A stretch of DNA of 64,000 nucleotides from DASZQY01 sp963843565. GTDB lineage: Bacteria > Pseudomonadota > Alphaproteobacteria > Rhizobiales > Kaistiaceae. Made by a program: the position numbers and the translations under genes. Under the pieces are notes generated by a model. It was not told where the DNA came from. It was given only the letters and a program-made list of their open reading frames with translations, and did no database searches. Where the stretch lies: assembly GCA_963843565.1 (NCBI GenBank), contig CAWJKY010000003.1, forward strand, positions 1,798,001-1,862,000, given 5' to 3'. Position 1 is the stretch's first letter. Every line of letters starts with the position of its first letter. Below are positions 9,302-17,461 of this stretch, piece by piece.

Positions 9302-9605
9302 TGCGCGTCATCGCCCCCGCCGTTGGCGCGGTGCTGCTTGCCGGCGCCGCGCTGGCCGACGACCGCCAGACCGCAGGCGAGGCGGCGGCCGGCATCTGGG
9401 GACTCGATCCGGACGCCACCTCGGCGGTGCTGGCGCGGGCCGGCTGGAAGTTCCTTGCCATGTCGACGCTCTCCTGGCCGGACGGCAAGCGGTGGTGACG
9501 CTGTGGAATTCCGAGCTCGGCGACTTCGCGCGCTGCTTCGACTATTTCGACGCCGCCATGAACCAGACGGGCGGCAAGTGCGAACGCTCCGGTACGGGGC
9601 TCTAG
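9298..9605 (+). pseudogene. Small secreted protein of unknown function, frameshifted
   Basis: A small reading frame lies between yejE and yejF. It starts at ATG 9298, overlapping the yejE stop, with a signal peptide (VIAPAVGAVLLAGAALA). In-frame translation stops at TGA 9496-9498 after 66 residues, but a shift of one base near 9485-9490 (at ...PDGKR / VVTLWNSELG...) continues an apparently natural protein with two Cys to TAG 9603-9605, one base before the yejF start. The composite of about 103 residues has no family I recognise. There is no slippery heptamer, so one lost base (mutation or sequencing error) is likelier than programmed shifting. Confidence 0.6.
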
Positions 9606-9606
9606 G

Positions 9607-11232
9607 GTGACCTCCCCTCTCCTCTCGGTGCGCAATCTCGGGGTCACGTTCCGCGTTGCCGGCACGGCGACGGTCGCGGTCGAGGGCGCCTCGTTCGACA
9701 TCGACAAGGGCGAGACGATGGCGCTGGTCGGCGAGTCGGGCTCGGGCAAGTCGGTGACGGCGCTGTCGATCCTGAGGCTGCTGCCGGGCTCGGCCGAGCA
9801 CCAGAGCGGCGAAATCCTGTTCAAGGGCAAGGACCTCTTGACCGCGAGCGACAAGGAACTGCGCGCGGTGCGCGGCGGCGACATCTCGATCGTCTTCCAG
9901 GAGCCGATGACCTCGCTGAACCCGCTGCACACCATCGAGCGGCAAGTCGGCGAAATCCTGCGCGTGCACCGGGGCCTCGGCGAGGCAGCGACGCGCAAGC
10001 GGGCGCTGGAGCTGCTCGAGCAGGTCGGCATCCACGACGCGGAAGGCCGGCTCAACGCCTACCCGCACCAGCTTTCCGGCGGCCAGCGCCAGCGCGTCAT
10101 GATCGCCATGGCGCTTGCCAACGAACCGGACCTGTTCATCGCCGACGAGCCGACCACGGCGCTCGACGTGACCGTGCAGGCGCAGATCCTGAAGCTGCTC
10201 GCCGACCTGCAGAAGATGCACGGCATGGCGATGCTGTTCATCACCCACGACCTCGGCATCGTCCGGAAGTTCGCCCGCCACGTGGCGGTGATGACGCAGG
10301 GGCACATCGTCGAGCAGGGCGAGACCGAGACGATCTTCACCAGCCCGCAGCACGCCTACACCAAGCATCTGCTGGCGGCCGAACCCAAGGGCGACCCGCC
10401 GAAGGCGGACACCAGCGCCCCGGTGGTGATGGCGGCCGACCAGGTGAAGGTGTGGTTTCCGATCCGGCGCGGGCTGTTGCGCAAGACCGTCGGTTACATC
10501 AAGGCGGTCGACGGTATCGACGTGACGGTGCGCGAGGGGCAGACGCTGGGCGTGGTCGGTGAATCGGGCTCGGGCAAGACGACGCTCGGCCTGGCGCTGA
10601 TGCGGCTGATCTCCTCGGAGGGGCGCATCGTCTTTCTTGGCGACGACATCACCGGGCGGAACTTCAAGGACATGCGCCCGGTCCGCAAGGGCATGCAGAT
10701 CGTCTTCCAGGACCCCTACGGCTCGCTCAGCCCACGCATGTCGGTCGGCGACATCGTCGCGGAAGGGCTGCGGGTGCATCAACCGCAGCTTTCGGAAGAC
10801 GAACGCGACAAACTGGCGGCGCAGGCGCTGACCGAGGTCGGTCTCGACCCGGAGACGCGCAGTCGCTACCCGCACGAATTTTCCGGCGGCCAGCGCCAGA
10901 GGATCGCGGTTGCCCGCGCCATCGTGCTGGAGCCACGCTTCCTGATGCTCGACGAGCCGACCTCGGCGCTCGACATGAGCGTGCAGGCGCAGGTGGTCGA
11001 TTTGTTGCGCGACCTCCAGCGGCGGCGCAACCTCGCCTATCTCTTCATCAGCCACGACCTGAAAGTGGTGCGGGCGCTCGCCAACGACATCGTGGTGATG
11101 CGCGCCGGCAAGGTGGTGGAAAGCGGGCCAGCGGAGACCATCTTCGACAGCCCGAAGAGCGCCTACACCAAGGCGCTGATGGCGGCGGCCTTCGACATCG
11201 CCACGGCACCGGAAGGCGTGGTGGCGGAGTAG
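9607..11232 (+). CDS. yejF: Peptide ABC transporter ATP-binding protein YejF (double NBD)
   Basis: Cytoplasmic ATPase of 541 residues with two fused nucleotide-binding domains, as in YejF/GsiA. Domain 1 has Walker A GESGSGKS, signature LSGGQRQRV and Walker B LFIADEPTT. Domain 2 has Walker A GESGSGKT, signature FSGGQRQRI and LMLDEPTSALD. Each half carries the Dpp-type C-terminal extension. It begins at GTG 9607, directly after the stop of the small frameshifted gene, and is the last gene of the peptide transporter operon. Both halves look catalytically complete. Confidence 0.94.
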   Translation: MTSPLLSVRNLGVTFRVAGTATVAVEGASFDIDKGETMALVGESGSGKSVTALSILRLLPGSAEHQSGEILFKGKDLLTASDKELRAVRGGDISIVFQEPMTSLNPLHTIERQVGEILRVHRGLGEAATRKRALELLEQVGIHDAEGRLNAYPHQLSGGQRQRVMIAMALANEPDLFIADEPTTALDVTVQAQILKLLADLQKMHGMAMLFITHDLGIVRKFARHVAVMTQGHIVEQGETETIFTSPQHAYTKHLLAAEPKGDPPKADTSAPVVMAADQVKVWFPIRRGLLRKTVGYIKAVDGIDVTVREGQTLGVVGESGSGKTTLGLALMRLISSEGRIVFLGDDITGRNFKDMRPVRKGMQIVFQDPYGSLSPRMSVGDIVAEGLRVHQPQLSEDERDKLAAQALTEVGLDPETRSRYPHEFSGGQRQRIAVARAIVLEPRFLMLDEPTSALDMSVQAQVVDLLRDLQRRRNLAYLFISHDLKVVRALANDIVVMRAGKVVESGPAETIFDSPKSAYTKALMAAAFDIATAPEGVVAE

Positions 11233-11356
11233 CGCGGTTCGCCGGCCTCCGCTTGCGGAGAAATACCTTCTTCGTTTGTCGATTTGCCGACCGGCGGTTC
11301 GTCGTGTAGTCGACGGCGGCCGCGGTGGCGCGCCGACGGACAAGGGAAACACTCTC

Positions 11357-11905
11357 ATGCGCAAGCTGACCGCAGGGCTTTTCCACTCACTCGACGGTGT
11401 CGTCGAGGCCCCTAACCTTTGGCAGTTCGACTCCTTCGACGCCGATCTCGGCGCCATGCTGGGCCAGATCGTTGGCCGGACAGACTCGGTGATCATGGGC
11501 CGCGTCGGCTTTCAGGAATGGGCGGGCTACTGGCCCAACGCCTCGGGCGACCAGGAGTTCGCGGCGTTCATCAACAAGGTCGAGAAGTTCGTGGCCTCCC
11601 GGACGCTCGACGGCGCGCGCGGGTGGCAGAACGCGAGCCTGATCGAGGGCGATCTGGAGGCGTTTGTCCGCGACCTGAAGGGCCGCCAGGGCGGCGAAAT
11701 CTCCGTGATGGCCGGCATTTCGCTCGTGCGGCAGCTCCTGTTCGCGGGCTTGCTCGACGAGCTGACGCTGATTACCCATCCGGTGATCGCCGGCAAGGGC
11801 CGGCATCTCTTCGAGCCGGCGGACCCGACGACCCGGCTCGAGCTCAGGGACCTGGTGCGCACCGAGAAGGGCAACGTGGTCACGACCTATGCGCTTAGCC
11901 ACTGA
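11357..11905 (+). CDS. Dihydrofolate reductase family protein (RibD C-terminal domain)
   Basis: A 182-residue single-domain protein of the RibD_C/DHFR-like superfamily. It starts MRKLTAGLFHSLDGVVEAP, a common start in these uncharacterised reductases, and has the GRVGFQEWAGYWP segment and a C-terminal block ELTLITHPVIAGKGRHLF. These proteins bind NAD(P)H and are usually of unknown physiological substrate; antibiotic resistance or folate synthesis should not be assumed. The ATG at 11357 fits the family N-terminus. A weak stem-loop (CTCCGC tt GCGGAG, 11247-11260) separates it from yejF, so it may have its own promoter. Confidence 0.82.
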   Translation: MRKLTAGLFHSLDGVVEAPNLWQFDSFDADLGAMLGQIVGRTDSVIMGRVGFQEWAGYWPNASGDQEFAAFINKVEKFVASRTLDGARGWQNASLIEGDLEAFVRDLKGRQGGEISVMAGISLVRQLLFAGLLDELTLITHPVIAGKGRHLFEPADPTTRLELRDLVRTEKGNVVTTYALSH

Positions 11906-11929
11906 AGCGCCGACGAAACGGCGGAGCGG

Positions 11930-12880
11930 ATGAACGCGAACGCGATCCTGATCGCGGCGGGCGCCTGGGACGCCGTCCCATGGGCGGCGGCGGTCAGGGC
12001 CGCGGCGCCCGAGCGGCCGCTCTACGTCTGGCCGGATTTGCCGGACCCGGCGGCGATCGCCTATCTCCTCGCCTGGGACATGCCGGCCGACTTCGTCGCG
12101 GCGGCACCGAATCTGCGCGTCATCTTCTCGCTCGGCGCCGGCGTCGACCATCTCATGCTGCGCGACGACCTGCCGGACGTGCCGATCGTGCGCATCGTCA
12201 GCGACGACCTGACGGCGCGGGTGACGGAGTGGGTGGTGCTGCAGGTGCTGCTCCACCATCGCCGGCAGCGGCTCTACGACCGCTTCCAGCGCGAGCACCG
12301 CTGGAAGGAACTCGCCCAGCCGGCGGCTCGCGAGATCACCGTCGGAATCATGGGGATGGGGCAACTGGGGCGCTCGGCCGCGGCGGCGCTGATGCCCCTC
12401 GGCTTCCGGCTCGCCGGATGGAGCCGCCACGGGACGCCCGTCGCGGGCGTCGAGGTGTTCGCCGGGCCGGACCAGCTCGACGGGTTTCTGGCACGAACCG
12501 ACATTCTGGTGTCGCTGCTGCCGCTGACGCGGGAAACGCGCGGGATCCTGTCTATGGGGCTCTTCCGCAAGCTCTCCAAGAGCGGGCCGATCGGCAGGCC
12601 GGTCGTCATCAACGCCGGGCGCGGCGGCCTGCAGGTCGAGGCCGATATCGTTGCGGCGCTCGACGCCGGCATTCTGGGCGGGGCGAGCCTCGACGTGTTC
12701 GAGAGGGAGCCGCTCGATTCGCAAAGCCCGCTATGGGGCCATGACAACGTGGTGATCACGCCGCACGCCGCGGGCTGGAGTTCGCCGGCCGCACTGGCGC
12801 CACCGCTCCTCAAACAGATGGCCGACTATGAGGCGGGCAAGCCGCTGAAGAACCTGGTCGACCGGGCGGCGGGCTACTAG
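11930..12880 (+). CDS. ghrA: Glyoxylate/hydroxypyruvate reductase A
   Basis: NAD(P)H-dependent D-2-hydroxyacid dehydrogenase of 316 residues that reduces glyoxylate to glycolate and hydroxypyruvate to glycerate. The Rossmann motif GMGQLG lies near residue 142. The catalytic triad positions are visible as Arg in NAGRGG, Glu in FEREPL and His in TPHAAGW. The N-terminal lid domain (LGAGVDHL) matches GhrA proteins more closely than FDH or SerA. It lies 24 bases after the DHFR-like gene on the same strand, so the two may be cotranscribed. It converges with the NlpC/P60 gene. Confidence 0.9.
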   Translation: MNANAILIAAGAWDAVPWAAAVRAAAPERPLYVWPDLPDPAAIAYLLAWDMPADFVAAAPNLRVIFSLGAGVDHLMLRDDLPDVPIVRIVSDDLTARVTEWVVLQVLLHHRRQRLYDRFQREHRWKELAQPAAREITVGIMGMGQLGRSAAAALMPLGFRLAGWSRHGTPVAGVEVFAGPDQLDGFLARTDILVSLLPLTRETRGILSMGLFRKLSKSGPIGRPVVINAGRGGLQVEADIVAALDAGILGGASLDVFEREPLDSQSPLWGHDNVVITPHAAGWSSPAALAPPLLKQMADYEAGKPLKNLVDRAAGY

Positions 12881-12885
12881 CCACC

Positions 12886-13755
12886 TCAGGCAAGGCGCTT
12901 GACGGCGGTCGGCTGGCCCGCGGTCGCGGCAACGCGGGCAATGGTTTCCGGCAGCGGCTCGACGACGACGGCGAGATGATGGCCGCTGGCGTGGAGCAGG
13001 TATTCGGCGTCGAGCATGATGCCGACGTGGCCCGGCCAGAACACGAGATCGCCGCGCATCAGTTGGGCCGTGGCGCCGCCCGGAACCGGCTCCCCGAGCA
13101 TGGCCAGCTGCAGGTCGGTGTCGCGCGGGCAACGCTTGCCGGTGGCGGCGAGCGCCAGCTGAACGAGCGCCGAACAATCGAGGCCGAGGCTGGTGCGCCC
13201 GCCCCACAGGTAGGCGACGCCGAGGAAGCGCTCGGCGACGGCAACAAAGTCGCCGGCGGGCGGTGCATCCGTCGGCACGACGGCGGTGGCGGCGATCGCC
13301 CCCTCGCCGCCGGCAAGCAGGAAATACGCGGTGCCGCGGGTGACGGTTTCGCCTTCAAGGGCGACGGCGCTGGCGAACGACAGGGCGGCGCGGGCCGGCA
13401 GCTTCATGTCCGGGCCGGGATAGACGAACGTGCGCAGCGCCTCGATGCGGTGGGTCGGCTCGGGCGCGAGGTCGGCAAGCGTGTCGGTCGGGACGTAGCC
13501 GACGTAGTCGTCGGTCGCCAACTGGCCCCACGACCAGCCCTCGGCGGTGTTCTCGAAGACGGTGAAGACCTCGCCGCGCAGCGCTTCGCTCTCAAGCGGC
13601 GCGTCGCTGCGGGGGGCGTGCCTGATCGGCGCGGTGGGCGCCACGACGCGGCGCCTCTCGCCATCGACGAAACGGGCCGACTCGACCTTGCCCTTGAGCC
13701 GCGCATCGGCGACGTCGGGGCGGAAGGCATTGAGACGGGGGTCAAGGGTGGTCAT
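12886..13755 (-). CDS. NlpC/P60 family cell-wall peptidase with SH3 domains
   Basis: C40-family hydrolase of 289 residues that probably cuts peptide bonds in murein stems. Two bacterial SH3-like segments occupy roughly residues 35-160 (first block TAPIRHAPRSDAPLESEALRG, with the FTVFENTAEGWSWGQL strand). The catalytic domain follows, with Cys194 in GLDCSALVQ, His244 in GHVGIM and a third polar position in the HASGHH block. No signal peptide is apparent, as in relatives found beside leucyl aminopeptidase genes. Here the M17 aminopeptidase is upstream on the same strand but separated by marR, a DUF559 gene and repeats. This suggests peptide recycling as a shared role (inference). Confidence 0.88.
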   Translation of the reverse strand: MTTLDPRLNAFRPDVADARLKGKVESARFVDGERRRVVAPTAPIRHAPRSDAPLESEALRGEVFTVFENTAEGWSWGQLATDDYVGYVPTDTLADLAPEPTHRIEALRTFVYPGPDMKLPARAALSFASAVALEGETVTRGTAYFLLAGGEGAIAATAVVPTDAPPAGDFVAVAERFLGVAYLWGGRTSLGLDCSALVQLALAATGKRCPRDTDLQLAMLGEPVPGGATAQLMRGDLVFWPGHVGIMLDAEYLLHASGHHLAVVVEPLPETIARVAATAGQPTAVKRLA

Positions 13756-14000
13756 GGAGATGGCTCCCGCGACGATCGACCCCCTCCCAACCTCCCCCTT
13801 TCAGGGGGAGGGGATGAACCTGCACGGCGGTCGCCAAGCGCCCGACGGCCATGACTTGAGCATGTCATCGGTCAGGCTCCTGCGATGGTCGACCCCCTCC
13901 CAACCTCCCCCTTTCAGGGGGAGGGGATGAGGCGGCAGCGTCGCGATCGGCGACCCAGCGGACATGAGGCCGGGCGCTCCCTCCCCCTGCAAGGGGGAGG
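13756..14000. repeat. Three hairpin repeats, two inside the DUF559 gene
   Basis: Three hairpins with arms CCTCCCCCT and AGGGGGAGG and 3-base loops lie at 13791-13811, 13904-13924 and 13980-14000. The first two sit in a longer direct repeat beginning TCGACCCCCTCCCAA and ending GGGGATGA. The same hairpin occurs three times upstream of pheA and once at 60885-60905. The second and third copies are read as the C-terminal residues of the DUF559 protein. Confidence 0.8.
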
Positions 14001-14407
14001 TCGGAGCGCGAAGCGCTCCGGGTGGGGGTCGCGGCGCGGTCCCTCGTCGCCAGGACGGCCAGCCGGATCTGCTCCTGCACGCCGTCGAGGTCGTCGAACA
14101 CATCGGAATTCCAGAATCGCAAGACGGTGACACCCTTCGCTCGCAGCCACTGGGTGCGCCGACGATCGGCGGCCATGCGCATCCGGGTCCCATGGTGGCC
14201 GCCGTCGATCTCGACGGCAATTCGCAGACTGGCACAATAGAAGTCCAGGACAAATGGGCCCGCGGGATGCTGGCGACGAAAACTTGCACCCTCGACCTGC
14301 GCGCTCCTGAGGCGCGACCAGACCCTGCGTTCCGCATCGGTGATCTCGGCACGCAATCGCCGGGCCCGGCGCGTCTTGCCAGCCGTTCTGTTGAACCGCG
14401 TCGTCAC
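13865..14407 (-). CDS. DUF559 (Vsr-like endonuclease fold) protein
   Basis: A 180-residue protein with a DUF559 core, related in fold to very-short-patch repair and restriction-like nucleases. The core spans about residues 12-130: LRAEITDAERRVWSRLR, FRRQHPAGPFVLDFYC, VEIDGGHH (probable metal-binding Asp/Glu) and VLRFWNSDV. The remaining C-terminal tail is encoded by intergenic hairpin repeats and has no family counterpart, so the natural end was probably overrun. The start overlaps the marR stop by 4 bases. The role is unknown; relatives are common and often mobile in Hyphomicrobiales. Confidence 0.82.
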   Translation of the reverse strand: MTTRFNRTAGKTRRARRLRAEITDAERRVWSRLRSAQVEGASFRRQHPAGPFVLDFYCASLRIAVEIDGGHHGTRMRMAADRRRTQWLRAKGVTVLRFWNSDVFDDLDGVQEQIRLAVLATRDRAATPTRSASRSDLPLAGGGSARPHVRWVADRDAAASSPPPERGRLGGGRPSQEPDR

Positions 14408-14754
14408 GGCGGCAAGGCGCGGAAATGGGCGATGATGGCGTCGCCGAGGCGTTCGACGGCAAGCGCCCCTTCGACGGTGCGATGGACCAGCACGTTGCGG
14501 CGATCGGCCTGGTCGCGGCGGCGGGTGACGAGGCCGGCGCGGCCCATGGTGTCGAGGGCGCGGGTGATGACCGGCTTGGTGACGCCGAGCTTGGCGGCAA
14601 GACCGCGCACGGTGTGGGGCGGCGGCTCGAGATAAACGGTGAGAAGAACGGCCAACTGGCGGGAGGTGAGATCAGGGCCCTCGCCATGGACGAGATCGAA
14701 GACGACGTCGTGCCAAAGGCGCAACGCCTGGCTCGGGCGGAACTCGATCGGCAT
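14404..14754 (-). CDS. MarR family transcriptional regulator
   Basis: A 116-residue winged-helix protein. The recognition region reads TVRGLAAKLGVTKPVITRALDTMGRAGLVTRRRDQADRRNVLVHRT, with the conserved D.ADRR of the MarR wing. It is shorter than typical MarR proteins (about 140), with a reduced C-terminal dimerisation helix. It overlaps the DUF559 gene by 4 bases and lies 84 bases after the leucyl aminopeptidase start side. Its target and ligand are not evident; autoregulation of this small operon would be usual. Confidence 0.85.
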   Translation of the reverse strand: MPIEFRPSQALRLWHDVVFDLVHGEGPDLTSRQLAVLLTVYLEPPPHTVRGLAAKLGVTKPVITRALDTMGRAGLVTRRRDQADRRNVLVHRTVEGALAVERLGDAIIAHFRALPP

Positions 14755-14838
14755 CGACCACCCCTTCCCGCCCTGATCGTTTCGGCTCCGAATTTATTGC
14801 CGGCGGCTGGCCTTGGCAAGGCGGGATCGGGACACCGA

Positions 14839-16230
14839 CTAGCGCCAGTCGCGCGGCTCTTTCAGCAGCGCGTAGAGGGCGCGGATGACCTGCGCCTCGC
14901 CGCCCTGAGGCTTGCCGGGCTTGGCAGACGGGGTCCAGGCGAACATGTCGGCGTGGAGCCAGCGCTGGCCGGCCGGCACGAAGCGCGACAGGAAGAGCGC
15001 CGCGGTGATCGAGCCGGCGAACGGGGTCGAGCCGGCGTTGTTGATATCGGCGATCTTCGATTCGATGAGATCGGCATAGGGCGCCCAGAGCGGCATGCGC
15101 CAGACCGGATCGGCGACGGCGGCGCCGTGGCGGGCGAGATCGGCGGCGAGGAGATCGTCGGCGGTGTAGATCGGCACCAGATCCGGCCCAAGCGCCACGC
15201 GGGCGGCGCCGGTCAGCGTCGCGAAATCGACGATCAGGTCGGGCTTCGCCTCGCCCGCCAGCGCCAGGGCATCGGCGAGGACCAGCCGGCCCTCGGCGTC
15301 GGTGTTGCCAATCTCGACGGTGATCCCGGCGCGGCTCGTGAAGATATCGCCCGGGCGGAAGGCATTGCCGGCGATGGCGTTCTCGACGGCGGGAATCAGC
15401 ACGCGGAGATGCACCGGCAGGCCGGCATCCATGATCATCTGGGCGAGGCCCAGCGCGTTGGCGGCGCCGCCCATGTCCTTCTTCATCAGCAACATGCCGG
15501 CGGCCGGCTTGATGTCGAGGCCGCCGGTATCGAAGGTGACGCCCTTGCCGACAAGGGTGACGGACGGATCGTCGGGATTGCCCCAGGTCATCTCGATGAG
15601 GCGCGGTTTGCGGTCGGGCGCCGCGGCGGCGCCGACGGCGTGGATCAGCGGGAAGTTTTCGGCGGTGAGCCCCTCCCCCACGATCTCGGTGACGACGGCG
15701 CCGATACGGCGGCCGAGGTCGCGGGCAGCGTCCGCCAGCTCGGCGGGGCCGAGGTCGTTGGCGCCGGTGTTGACGAGATCGCGGGTGAGCGTCACCGCGT
15801 CGGCGATGCGCACGACGTCGGCGCCGTCGACGCCCGCCGGCAGCACGAGGCGGCGGGGGGCGCGGCTATCGGCGCGATAGCGGGCAAAGCGATAGGCGCC
15901 AAGCGCGAAGGCGAGCGCGGCAAGGGCGGGATCATCGAAGCCGGCGCCGAGGCGGTAGGTGCCGGGGGGAAGCGCGCCGGGCAGCTTCCCGGGAAGCAGC
16001 GAGGGCGGCCCCTTGCCGTCGCCGAGACCGAAGAGGACGGAGGCGACGGCGCCATCGGCACCGGGGACGACGACGACCTCGCCGGCGGCGGCGGCGAAGC
16101 CGGTGGCGTCGAGCCAGGCCGCGGCGGGACCGGGAAGCGCGGCGCGGGCTTCGGCAAGGCCGGCGGCGGTGACGGCGTCGATGACGACGGCGGCGGCGCC
16201 ATCGGCGGCGGGAAGGAGCGAATCGGGCAA
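14839..16230 (-). CDS. Leucyl aminopeptidase, M17 family
   Basis: Cytosolic two-metal exopeptidase removing N-terminal residues from peptides. The C-terminal catalytic domain shows VGKGVTFDTGGLDIKPA, MKKDMGGAANALGLA, the active-site block NTDAEGRLVLADALA and FATLTGAARVALG, which carry the metal ligands and catalytic Lys/Arg. ATG 16308 gives a 489-residue frame but has no ribosome site. TTG 16228-16230 has GGAGG 9 bases upstream and gives 463 residues, close to the usual family length, so I chose it. The ATG version would place the promoter region over CtrA-like sites shared with tadD. Confidence 0.9.
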   Translation of the reverse strand: MPDSLLPAADGAAAVVIDAVTAAGLAEARAALPGPAAAWLDATGFAAAAGEVVVVPGADGAVASVLFGLGDGKGPPSLLPGKLPGALPPGTYRLGAGFDDPALAALAFALGAYRFARYRADSRAPRRLVLPAGVDGADVVRIADAVTLTRDLVNTGANDLGPAELADAARDLGRRIGAVVTEIVGEGLTAENFPLIHAVGAAAAPDRKPRLIEMTWGNPDDPSVTLVGKGVTFDTGGLDIKPAAGMLLMKKDMGGAANALGLAQMIMDAGLPVHLRVLIPAVENAIAGNAFRPGDIFTSRAGITVEIGNTDAEGRLVLADALALAGEAKPDLIVDFATLTGAARVALGPDLVPIYTADDLLAADLARHGAAVADPVWRMPLWAPYADLIESKIADINNAGSTPFAGSITAALFLSRFVPAGQRWLHADMFAWTPSAKPGKPQGGEAQVIRALYALLKEPRDWR

Positions 16231-16300
16231 GGGCGTTGGCCTCCGGCGGGCGGTCTTCGGTGCCGCGGAACAGCGGGGAATCCGCCACTCCAGGAGCCTT

Positions 16301-16323
16301 TTAACCATGCATTAGGGTTAACG
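16301..16323 (+). promoter_or_regulatory. CtrA-like half-sites upstream of tadD
   Basis: TTAACCAT at 16301-16308 equals the CtrA half-site described in Caulobacter, and a second TTAAC occurs at 16318-16322. The first is 61 bases before the tadD ATG. The spacing between the two TTAA cores is 13 rather than the canonical 7 bases, so binding is an inference from motif and context only. Confidence 0.45.
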
Positions 16324-16368
16324 GAATATTGCTTCGCAGGAGCGACAGTTCCCCGGAGCACCGCCGCA

Positions 16369-17187
16369 ATGACCGTTTTGCCCTCTTCCTCGCTGCGTCA
16401 AACCTCGTTTCGCCGCCGGCTTCTCCACGGGGCGGTCCTCGTCCCCGTGGTCGCGCTGGCGCTCGCCGGCTGCGCCAAGCCCAAGGACGCGACCGACCCG
16501 ACGACTACCGGCGCCATCGCCACGCCGACGACCCCGGCCGAATACGAGACCGCGGTCACCACGCTCGGCGACCGGTACAACGCCGACCCGAAGAACAAGG
16601 ACGTGGCAATCGCCTTCGCCTCGGCGCTGGTCCACACCGGACGCACCGATCAGGCGGTCGCCGTTCTCCAGAAGGCAACGATCTACAACCCGGACGACCG
16701 GGAAGTGATGGCCGCCTACGGCAAGGCGCTGGCCTCCGCCGGACAGCTCGACATGGCGCTGGCCACGATCCAGCGGGCGATCACGCCCGACAACCCGGAC
16801 TGGAAGCTGCTGTCGGCCGAGGCGGCGATCCTCGATCAGCTCGGCCGCGCCCAGGAAGCCCGCCAGATCTACCAGCAGGCCCTCCAGATCGCGCCCAACG
16901 AGCCATCGATCCTGTCCAACTACGCCATGTCGTATGCGCTCGCCGGCGACCTCAAGCAGGCCGAGAAGATGCTCCGCCAGGCGATCGCCCAGCCCGGCGC
17001 CGACAGCCGCGTCCGCCAGAACCTGGCGCTGGTGGTCGGCCTGCAGGGACGCTTCGACGAGGCCGAGAAGATCGCCAGCCAGGAACTCTCGCCGGCCCAG
17101 GCGGCCGCCAACGTCGCCTACCTGAAGGCGATGCTCGGCCAGCAGAACACCTGGGACAAGCTGAAGGCCAAGAACGGCCAGGGCTGA
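16369..17187 (+). CDS. tadD: Tad pilus assembly lipoprotein TadD (TPR protein)
   Basis: A 272-residue lipoprotein with tetratricopeptide repeats that in Tad systems helps secretin assembly or localisation. The signal peptide ends in a lipobox (LALAGC). At least four TPR units follow: DVAIAFASALVHTGRTDQAVAVLQKATIYNPDD, REVMAAYGKALASAGQ, WKLLSAEAAILDQLGRAQEARQIYQ and SILSNYAMSYALAGDLKQAEKML (each seen as successive segments). GGAG lies 10 bases before ATG 16369. It is convergent with tadC, although in many genomes it ends the same operon, so the cluster has been rearranged here or tadD has its own promoter. Confidence 0.88.
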   Translation: MTVLPSSSLRQTSFRRRLLHGAVLVPVVALALAGCAKPKDATDPTTTGAIATPTTPAEYETAVTTLGDRYNADPKNKDVAIAFASALVHTGRTDQAVAVLQKATIYNPDDREVMAAYGKALASAGQLDMALATIQRAITPDNPDWKLLSAEAAILDQLGRAQEARQIYQQALQIAPNEPSILSNYAMSYALAGDLKQAEKMLRQAIAQPGADSRVRQNLALVVGLQGRFDEAEKIASQELSPAQAAANVAYLKAMLGQQNTWDKLKAKNGQG

Positions 17188-17196
17188 ACCCCGCGC

Positions 17197-17218
17197 GGGA
17201 GCGGCGCACGCCGCTCCC
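17197..17218. terminator. Hairpin between convergent tadD and tadC
   Basis: GGGAGCGGCG at 17197-17206 pairs with CGCCGCTCCC at 17209-17218. It lies 10 bases after the tadD stop, in a 274-base convergent intergenic region with no gene. No U tract follows, so it is a candidate bidirectional terminator of the U-less kind. Confidence 0.55.
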
Positions 17219-17461
17219 TGCCGCCGCTTCCCCGGACGCTCCTCCCCTCCCCCCTTCCCAGATCTCCGAATCAGACGAGCGACGAACGCCCGCAAGCCGT
17301 CAGGCACGGGCGGTAGCGGCGTCGAACTACGTAGGGCGGACCGGAATACGAAAGGTTCTCTGACGGGGTGCAGGGCCGGCGGATACGGGCTGGCTAAACG
17401 CGCCGCGTAACGTGAGGGCCTGCCCGCGCAGTGCCGCCGGCACGGTTCCGGCGTCGCTTGC

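Noticed and set aside
9480..9500. Programmed -1 frameshift in the small yej gene
   Set aside because: There is no X-XXY-YYZ slippery heptamer or downstream stem at the required distance; a lost base is simpler.
14425..16368. Very long plus-strand extension upstream of tadD
   Set aside because: It is antisense to marR and the leucyl aminopeptidase. The tadD signal peptide and lipobox fix its start at 16369.
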